DNA of 64,000 nucleotides from an uncultured Spirochaetaceae bacterium (GTDB taxonomy: Bacteria; Spirochaetota; Spirochaetia; Sphaerochaetales; Sphaerochaetaceae). A program made the translations under genes and the position numbers. The stretch covers positions 1 to 64,000 of the forward strand of contig CALXLB010000069.1 in NCBI GenBank assembly GCA_944389085.1, given 5' to 3'. Under the pieces are notes generated by a model. The model did not search any database and had not been told where the DNA came from. It saw nothing but the letters and a program-made list of their open reading frames with translations. Each line of letters opens with the position of its first letter. The stretch's first letter is position 1. This document shows, in pieces, positions 58,473 through 64,000 of the stretch.

Positions 58473-59742
58473 CCAGTGCCTTCTGTACCGTGGCTTCCAT
58501 GTCGGAAACGGCCTGATCGATATCCTTCCCGTTTTCTGTCACATTCCTGATTTCACTCTGGAATGAGTAGTAGATCTGATAAGCAGATGGAAGCCAGACA
58601 CCAGTTACTTCTGGATTTGAAGCTTCTGTCTGCTCCATTGCAACTCTGAACTGCGGGTTATCGGCAAGGAACGCAATGTATTCAGGATTATCGCTCAGGG
58701 CTGTATTGACTGGCATATAACCGGTCTTTTCAGCCCATTCAAGCTGTACATCTTCAGATGAAAGGTACTCCAGTACTGTTTTCACAGCATCGGAAGAGGT
58801 GAATGAGAAGAGCGCTCCTCCTCCGATATTCACGCCGCCTGTAGCTTCTTCATCTGTCTTTGGAACGAATGCTGTTCCTACCTCGAATCTGCCGGCAACT
58901 GTATTGAGTACTGTGGAAAGATTGGAAGATGAGGCGAGCATTGTTGCAGTCCGTCCTGCAGCGAACTCGGTGCTGACGCCTGATGTGATGTTATTCACAT
59001 ATCCTGTATCGTAGAGGGATTTCCAGTGTACGAGGAAATTGCGGAATGTTCCTTCTTTCCCAAAGAGCACCGTCCTTGGTGTTCCAGTGTGTCCGTTTGC
59101 CTCGTCAACAAAGTATGACAAACCTTTCTGGGCGCCGATGAATGCTCCAAGCTCATATGTCGCAGGTACGCCGGCAAAGGCATATCTTGTGACGTTGCCT
59201 GAACTGTCTTTCTCGCCCAGAAGCGGTGCGATGGATGTGAATTCGTCGAGAGTCTCCGGCGGAGTAAGCGAGAGTGAATCGAAGAGCGTCTTATTGTAAT
59301 AGAGCAGCAGAGAAGAGGCATTGAACGGTATTGCCAGAAGGCCGCGTTCCGACATCAGAGATTCAATTGCTGCCGGCATTATATCAGAGGTGTCCACTCC
59401 AAGCTCTTCAGGAAGGACAAGGTAGTCGGAATTCATCATATCAAGGGCTGCTGTGGCATCGAACTGTGCGATATCAGGAAGTGTGGACGTATCGGCAGCG
59501 GCTGCTGCTTTTACCTTTGTCAGCACATCGTTGGCAGAACCTTGATAGATAGCCTCTATTTCTATGCCTTTTTCCTCTCCGACTGTCTCATTGAAGCGAT
59601 CTACAATATCGTCAAAAGCTGTGCCGATGGCTCCGGAATTCGAATGCCAGATTATCACTGTATTCCCGCTTTCGCTGCTGCCCCCGGCGAAGAGCGAGAG
59701 ACATGCTAGTGCTACAAGTGATATTGAAATCAGTTTTTTCAT
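58444..59742 (-). CDS. ABC importer solute-binding protein (UgpB-like)
   Basis: The 432-residue family 1 binding protein has a signal peptide ending LSLFAGGSSES. Features near YQGSANDVLTKVKAAAAADT, PDIAQFDATAALDM, GGVNIGGGALF and WAEKTGYMPVN resemble glycerol-phosphate binding proteins. The ligand is not certain. The start at 59742 has GGAG seven bases upstream. A 14-codon upstream extension is not needed. Last of the transporter genes before the isomerase. Confidence 0.87.
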   Translation of the reverse strand: MKKLISISLVALACLSLFAGGSSESGNTVIIWHSNSGAIGTAFDDIVDRFNETVGEEKGIEIEAIYQGSANDVLTKVKAAAAADTSTLPDIAQFDATAALDMMNSDYLVLPEELGVDTSDIMPAAIESLMSERGLLAIPFNASSLLLYYNKTLFDSLSLTPPETLDEFTSIAPLLGEKDSSGNVTRYAFAGVPATYELGAFIGAQKGLSYFVDEANGHTGTPRTVLFGKEGTFRNFLVHWKSLYDTGYVNNITSGVSTEFAAGRTATMLASSSNLSTVLNTVAGRFEVGTAFVPKTDEEATGGVNIGGGALFSFTSSDAVKTVLEYLSSEDVQLEWAEKTGYMPVNTALSDNPEYIAFLADNPQFRVAMEQTEASNPEVTGVWLPSAYQIYYSFQSEIRNVTENGKDIDQAVSDMEATVQKALDDYARQNLV

Positions 59743-59794
59743 ATATTCTCCTCTCTGTTCTGCTTTGGATTCAATATTGTCCATGTGTTCTTTC

Positions 59795-60601
59795 TCATGC
59801 TGTTATTCTTCCCTGCAGGGCTTTTTCTATTGATTTTCTTCCCCATGCCAGAAGTATGAGGAATGGGACTGTGATTACGATAATGGAGGCAAACTGTGCG
59901 CCGTATTCTCCTTCTTCTGCGAATCCCAGCATGGTGATGCCGACCTGTACTGTTCTCATCTTCGGTCTTGTTGTCACCAGAAGCGGCCAGAGATAGCTGT
60001 TGAAGGAATTTATGAAAGCCTGGATGAAGATTGCCGCTGTGCTTGGCACGGTCAGCGGTATGAGAATCGAGAGTATGTATCTATAATCTCTGCAGCCATC
60101 AATTCTGGCGGCATCATATATGTCTTTATCGGTGGAGAGGTATGCTCCGATGGTTATCAGCATGGCTGAGGCGGAGAAGACAGATGGCAGTACTATTCCC
60201 AGATAGCTGTCAATCAGTGAAAGGCGGGCTATCGTAATGTAATTCTCATAAAGCAGAGCATCTGATGGTATGAAAAGCGTGGAAAGGAGCAGGGGAAGGA
60301 GTATCTTCTGTCCTTTGAAGCGCAGATGTGTGAATGCAAATGCAGCTGCAATGGATATTGCAGTGCGCAGGAATGCTGTCATGGTCGCGGTAGCAAGCGA
60401 ATTGAGCACATAGCGTCCGAAGTAACGATGAGAGAGTGCAAGGCTGTAATTGTGCAGCGAGAATGATGATGGCAGCAGCTTTGCATTCTCTGCGGTGAAA
60501 TCCTGCGGAGTGAAAAAGGATGCTGAAAAAGCATAAAGCACAGGGAAGAGTATCAGCAGGGAGAGAATTATGATGAGTGCGGGTCTGGCAATCTTAGACA
60601 T
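59795..60601 (-). CDS. ABC importer permease (UgpE/MalG type)
   Basis: The 268-residue protein has six hydrophobic segments and an EAA-like loop reading DAARIDGCRDYRYILSILIP near 162-181. It overlaps the first permease gene by eight bases. The ATPase is absent here, as in the other importer of this window, which points to one shared ATPase elsewhere. Confidence 0.9.
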   Translation of the reverse strand: MSKIARPALIIILSLLILFPVLYAFSASFFTPQDFTAENAKLLPSSFSLHNYSLALSHRYFGRYVLNSLATATMTAFLRTAISIAAAFAFTHLRFKGQKILLPLLLSTLFIPSDALLYENYITIARLSLIDSYLGIVLPSVFSASAMLITIGAYLSTDKDIYDAARIDGCRDYRYILSILIPLTVPSTAAIFIQAFINSFNSYLWPLLVTTRPKMRTVQVGITMLGFAEEGEYGAQFASIIVITVPFLILLAWGRKSIEKALQGRITA

Positions 60602-61439
60602 CTCTCCTCCTTCTTGAAATGATGGACATGATGAGAATTGAGAAGAGTACCATCAGTACGGCTATCGTAGTGCCTGCCGCCCTGTTTCCGCTGCGGAAAG
60701 CTTCCAGATAGTAATAATACATGATTGTCTCTGTTGACCTGAATGGCCCGCCTTCTGTAAGGACCATGACAGGGGCTGAAATCATAATCGCATCTTTGAG
60801 TGCCATGAATATGACAGCAGAAAGCATGTTCTGTATGGCTGGAAGCTCGATCCTGAAAAACAATGTCAGACCGGAAGCCCCATCTATTTCCGCGGCTTCT
60901 ATGATGCTTTTGTCCGTTCCTCTGAACTGGGAGAGAAGCAGTAGGTAATCGAAGGCAAAGTCAAGGAAAATGCCCAGAATGACAAGAACAATCATTGCAG
61001 GTATGCTTTCATCCAGCCAGGCAATACTGAGACCGAAGATACGGTTTATGATGCTTACTCTTCCCCGGAATATCTCTTTGAAAATAAGGGCAAGAGCGGA
61101 CAGGGAGAATGCAAGCGGGGTGATGAAAATATACTCTGCGGCAGCAGTGAATCTTCTCTTTGTCTTCAGCAGTGCAGCTGCCAGTAAAGTTATAGCGGTA
61201 TTCAGGGGCAGAAAAAGCACTGTAAACAGCAGGGTATGTTTCACACTGGACAGGAATGCCTGGTCCCGGAAGAGTGAGATGTAGTTATCAAGCCCGGCAA
61301 ACCCCAGAATCCTGCCTTGCTGTGAAATGGTAAGAAATGAACCTATGAAAGCTTTGCCAAGCGGTATGAAGCAGAAGAGCAGCGCTAGAAGCAGAGCTGG
61401 GGCAAGATATAGAAATGCTTTCAGGCTGTTTTCTTTCAT
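60594..61439 (-). CDS. ABC importer permease (UgpA/MalF type)
   Basis: The 281-residue protein has six hydrophobic segments and an EAA loop reading EAAEIDGASGLTLFFRIELP. The ATG at 61439 is preferred. A TTG at 61478 would add 13 residues that overlap the operator-like repeats. No ribosome site precedes either. First gene of the importer operon. Confidence 0.88.
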   Translation of the reverse strand: MKENSLKAFLYLAPALLLALLFCFIPLGKAFIGSFLTISQQGRILGFAGLDNYISLFRDQAFLSSVKHTLLFTVLFLPLNTAITLLAAALLKTKRRFTAAAEYIFITPLAFSLSALALIFKEIFRGRVSIINRIFGLSIAWLDESIPAMIVLVILGIFLDFAFDYLLLLSQFRGTDKSIIEAAEIDGASGLTLFFRIELPAIQNMLSAVIFMALKDAIMISAPVMVLTEGGPFRSTETIMYYYYLEAFRSGNRAAGTTIAVLMVLFSILIMSIISRRRRDV

Positions 61440-61672
61440 AACGTAAGATAATTTACGTAAAAATACTTTGATATTCAAGAGAATATATTATTTATTTTCT
61501 TTTATAGCAATAAAATATCTTACAAATATAAACTTAACGTAAAGTTTTGTTTTGTTAAGTTTGCTATATGTATTCTTTGTTTTTCCTTCTTATTCTCAGA
61601 AAACTCAACTTCATGATGGATAATTACTTACAAAGCGACTAAAATCTATATATACCTTGGTAGGAGGAGAGA
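61440..61672. promoter_or_regulatory. Divergent regulatory region with ACGTAA repeats
   Basis: This AT-rich 233-base gap separates the importer operon from the nucleotidyltransferase gene. It holds an inverted repeat ACGTAA (61441-61446)-N6-TTACGT (61453-61458), whose second half is part of the palindrome TTTACGTAAA (61452-61461), and a third ACGTAA at 61537-61542. A separate nine-base inverted repeat AAACTTAAC (61530-61538)/GTTAAGTTT (61554-61562) overlaps the last. These look like operators for one regulator. No regulator gene is adjacent. Confidence 0.5.
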
Positions 61673-62584
61673 ATGAAACCAACGCTTCTTGTAATGGCTG
61701 CGGGACTCGGTTCCCGTTATGGTGGAGTAAAACAGATTGATGCAGTAGGTATGCATGGGGAAACGCTCCTTGATTTCGGCGTCTACGATGCTGCACATGC
61801 TGGATATGGCAAGGTCGTTTTTATCATAAGGAAAGATATCGAAAAGGATTTCAGGGAGAGACTCTTTGACAGAATCGCACGCAACATGGATGCTGACTAT
61901 GTCTTCCAGGACAGGACAGCGCTCCTGACAGAAGAGGAAGCTGCAGCTTCTGTTGACCGCAAGAAGCCATGGGGAACAATCCAGGCTATCCTCTGTGCAA
62001 AAGATGCAGTCAAGACTCCATTCACGGTTATCAACGCAGATGATTACTATGGCCGCAGTGCTTACAGCATTCTTGGTGATTACCTTGCAACTCTTTCAAA
62101 TGAAGATACGACACATGCAATGGTAGGTTTCACTCTTAAGAATACAATGAGCCCATCCGGTTCTGTTTCCAGAGCAATCTGTGTAATCAAGGATGGAGTT
62201 CTCGTATCCATGGAAGAGAACACGAAGATTGAATACACTGCAGATGGTGGTGTCGTTTCCCATATGCCATCCGGTGATGTGACGCTCACAGGAGAGGAGC
62301 CTGTATCAATGAACTTCTTCGGCTTCACTCCGAAAGCCTTTGAGAGCTTCATGGTATATTGGGAGAATTTCAAGAAAGTGAATATAAAGGAAGCTAAGGT
62401 TGAGTGTCTTCTTCCGAATGGTGTCTCAGAACTGGTTACATCCGGTCAGGGCTCTGTGAAGGTCTTCACGACTCCAGACAAGTGGTTTGGTATGACATAT
62501 CCGGAAGATAAGGCAAATGTCATGGCTGAACTGAAGAGAAAGATCGAGTCCGGCTATTATCCTGAGAAGCTCTGGGAAAAATAA
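61673..62584 (+). CDS. Sugar nucleotidyltransferase-like protein
   Basis: The 303-residue NTP-transferase fold has the glycine-rich activation loop MAAGLGSRYGGVKQ (8-21) and the metal-binding INADDYYGR near 121. The C-terminal part has the family TPDKWFGMTYPEDK stretch. It should transfer a nucleotide to a sugar phosphate or similar substrate, but the substrate is not evident. AGGAGG shortly before the ATG is a strong ribosome site. It converges on yitT with one base between stops. Confidence 0.82.
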   Translation: MKPTLLVMAAGLGSRYGGVKQIDAVGMHGETLLDFGVYDAAHAGYGKVVFIIRKDIEKDFRERLFDRIARNMDADYVFQDRTALLTEEEAAASVDRKKPWGTIQAILCAKDAVKTPFTVINADDYYGRSAYSILGDYLATLSNEDTTHAMVGFTLKNTMSPSGSVSRAICVIKDGVLVSMEENTKIEYTADGGVVSHMPSGDVTLTGEEPVSMNFFGFTPKAFESFMVYWENFKKVNIKEAKVECLLPNGVSELVTSGQGSVKVFTTPDKWFGMTYPEDKANVMAELKRKIESGYYPEKLWEK

Positions 62585-62585
62585 T

Positions 62586-63491
62586 TCAGTGCTTTGTCAC
62601 GTCGCTTGAGTGGGCTATATTCTCTATAGGGGTATAGCCCTCTCCAAGTACCTGATAAGTCTCCTGGATAACCATGAAAGCTCTTTCATCAAGCGCATGC
62701 ACACATCGCGTCAGCTTTGAGATATCCTGATTTGGTATGACTGTCATCAGCATAGGCCTTGACTGGTCTGTGAAGAATCCTTTTGCATCAAGTACAGTTG
62801 CACCTCTCTCAAGTTCTGAAGTGATATAGGTGCCGATTTCCTCGGTTTTATCTGAGATGATATATACTGTCTTTGCCTGATTTGTTCCCGCTGAAAGAAC
62901 AACATTGTTTACAGCCAGTCCTGTGATATAAGCGACAACTATAGCGATGAGCGCATTTTCTATTCCGAAGAACAATGCAGAAACTGCAATGATTATTGCA
63001 TCTACGATGAATAATGAAGTTCCCAGTGTCAGCGGTGTATAGCGTGCGATGATCTGGGCAATTATATCTGTGCCTCCTGTGTTTGATCCTGATTTCATCA
63101 CCAGTCCCATTCCCAGTCCGGAAATCACGCCCCCGTAGAGAGCTGAAAGCCAGAGCGACATCTCTTTTGAATAATCGAGGATGCCATCAGACCCTAAGAG
63201 ATAGCTCCATACCCATGTGAAGACGGAAAGAAGAAGTGAGCCAAGAAGTGTCCTGAAGCCATATTGCTTTCCGAATAGTTTCATTCCGATGAGAAAAATC
63301 GGGATGGTCATTACAATCATCGAAGTTCCAAGATCCCAGCCTAGAGTATGGTAAAGAATCGTAGATATACCAGAAACTCCGCCCGGAGCAAGTCTTGCAG
63401 GATTGAGGAATACGGTAACTGCCAGTGCTGTTGCTGCAGAACCTATTATGATGTAAAGGTAATCAATAGCTGTTCTTGTGCTCTGCCTCAT
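62586..63491 (-). CDS. YitT-family membrane protein (DUF161/DUF2179)
   Basis: The 301-residue protein has five to six hydrophobic segments (residues 10-200) with the repeated NPARLAPGGVSGI and SGSNTGGTDIIAQIIA motifs of DUF161, followed by a cytoplasmic DUF2179 domain (AKTVYIISDKTEEIGTYI, then ERGATVLDAKGFFT). Function is unknown. A CATATT lies seven bases before the ATG with TTGCAG 18 bases further upstream and no ribosome site, another near-leaderless layout. Confidence 0.87.
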   Translation of the reverse strand: MRQSTRTAIDYLYIIIGSAATALAVTVFLNPARLAPGGVSGISTILYHTLGWDLGTSMIVMTIPIFLIGMKLFGKQYGFRTLLGSLLLSVFTWVWSYLLGSDGILDYSKEMSLWLSALYGGVISGLGMGLVMKSGSNTGGTDIIAQIIARYTPLTLGTSLFIVDAIIIAVSALFFGIENALIAIVVAYITGLAVNNVVLSAGTNQAKTVYIISDKTEEIGTYITSELERGATVLDAKGFFTDQSRPMLMTVIPNQDISKLTRCVHALDERAFMVIQETYQVLGEGYTPIENIAHSSDVTKH

Positions 63492-63530
63492 GAAGGAGAA
63501 TATGCCTCATTCCATTTGTCTTCTGCAAGC

Positions 63531-64000
63531 TCAGCCCAGTTTCTCCGGCACTGTGAAATGTTCCATTTCCAGTCTTGTGAGAATATTCTCTATATTATCA
63601 TCAGCAATCAGGAGTCTTCTGACTTCCTCTGAAATGAAACCTTCCGCCACTCCTTTATCAATCATCTGAATGAATGGGTCCCAGTATCCTGCAGTATTCA
63701 GCAGTGCTATGTTCTTGTTGTGATATCCCAGCTGTCTCCAGGTGTAGATTTCACTGATTTCCTCAATCGTTCCTATCCCTCCGCTCATTGCAATGAAAGC
63801 ATCTGCTTTCTCATACATGGTTTTCTTTCTTTCATGCATGTCCTTGACGATGAGTATCTCACTTTCTACGGGCCTGAGCCTGACAGATGGCAGATTCATA
63901 GCTTCTGGAAGGACTCCGATGACATGTCCGCCTGCGTCGTGGATTGTGGATGCTATTACTCCCATCAGACCTTTCGCTCCTCCTCCGTAGACAAGGGCTA
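63531..64000 (-). CDS. LOG-family (TIGR00730-like) protein, 5' end outside the window
   Basis: The reading frame runs to the window edge. The visible part begins LVYGGGAKGLMGVIA, the typical nucleotide-binding loop, and continues with MHERKKTMYEKADAFIAMSGG. LOG proteins are cytokinin riboside-monophosphate phosphoribohydrolases, and their signature PGGxGTxxE reads SGGIGTIEE here, so Pro is replaced by Ser while the Thr and Glu are kept. The N-terminus is missing only because the window ends. Confidence 0.87.
   Translation of the reverse strand, partial: ALVYGGGAKGLMGVIASTIHDAGGHVIGVLPEAMNLPSVRLRPVESEILIVKDMHERKKTMYEKADAFIAMSGGIGTIEEISEIYTWRQLGYHNKNIALLNTAGYWDPFIQMIDKGVAEGFISEEVRRLLIADDNIENILTRLEMEHFTVPEKLG

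Overview
The window reads as a chromosome segment of a host- or sediment-associated spirochaete, most like the Sphaerochaeta group. This rests on signal peptides ending in AGGS(S/T)E on sugar-binding proteins, many outer-membrane-type lipoproteins, LPP20-like proteins, an ECF transporter module, a PreP-type peptidase and fumarase/galactonate metabolism. Species cannot be fixed from sequence alone. Genes are very tightly packed: same-strand neighbours commonly overlap by 1-50 bases and several convergent pairs overlap at their 3' ends. I saw no rRNA, tRNA, insertion sequence, prophage or CRISPR array, and no gene-free stretch longer than 300 bases.

Layout. 1-5.4 kb: lipoprotein, peptidase T, exported protein, LPP20-like lipoprotein and endonuclease IV (minus). 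5.4-14.9 kb: PreP peptidase, then a chain glpK, cdaA, ybbR, acpS, truA, UDG-like, priA. 14.9-18.8 kb: DUF3842, EcfA1-EcfA2-EcfT-EcfS and a small P-loop kinase. 18.75-23.1 kb (minus): a large LPP20/coiled-coil/barrel-like protein and two lipoproteins sharing an unrecognised repeated domain. 23.2-30.6 kb: def, fmt, type Vd patatin, YhcC-like radical SAM, two-subunit fumarase, MFS pump and a small HELGH membrane protein. 30.7-41.6 kb: FKBP lipoprotein, then a De Ley-Doudoroff galactonate cluster (iclR, dgoD, dgoA, dgoK, ABC importer without ATPase, GH35 beta-galactosidase, second iclR). 41.6-50.7 kb: HAD phosphatase, DUF308, and a complete hisGDCBHAF(IE) operon preceded by a histidine attenuator and followed by a coupled pentapeptide-repeat gene. 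50.7-55.1 kb: two surface lipoprotein genes facing each other, each associated with a long poly-G tract. 55.1-57.7 kb: HicAB and BrnTA toxin-antitoxin pairs, radC and a cysteine-rich MerR regulator. 57.6-64 kb: a UgpBAE-like importer with a sugar isomerase-like gene, a nucleotidyltransferase, a YitT protein and a truncated LOG-family gene.

Three signals stand out. (1) The Big_2/beta-helix lipoprotein gene (52750-55051, minus) is split by a nine-G tract (55018-55026): the ATG with its ribosome site is exactly one base out of frame with a complete lipoprotein signal peptide, so loss of one G would switch it on. This looks like slipped-strand phase variation. The facing leucine-rich-repeat lipoprotein has an eight-G tract in a leader that also carries an intrinsic terminator. 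(2) The his operon has a full attenuator: leader peptide MERRNGHIHHHLIRS, mutually exclusive 1:2, 2:3 and 3:4 RNA pairings and a U-tract terminator. (3) A recurring promoter layout (-35, 17 bp, -10, then 6-7 bases, then ATG, without a Shine-Dalgarno) occurs at pepT, nfo, preP, DUF3842, def and the his leader peptide, with looser matches at glpK, DUF308, merR and yitT. It implies a class of leaderless mRNAs.
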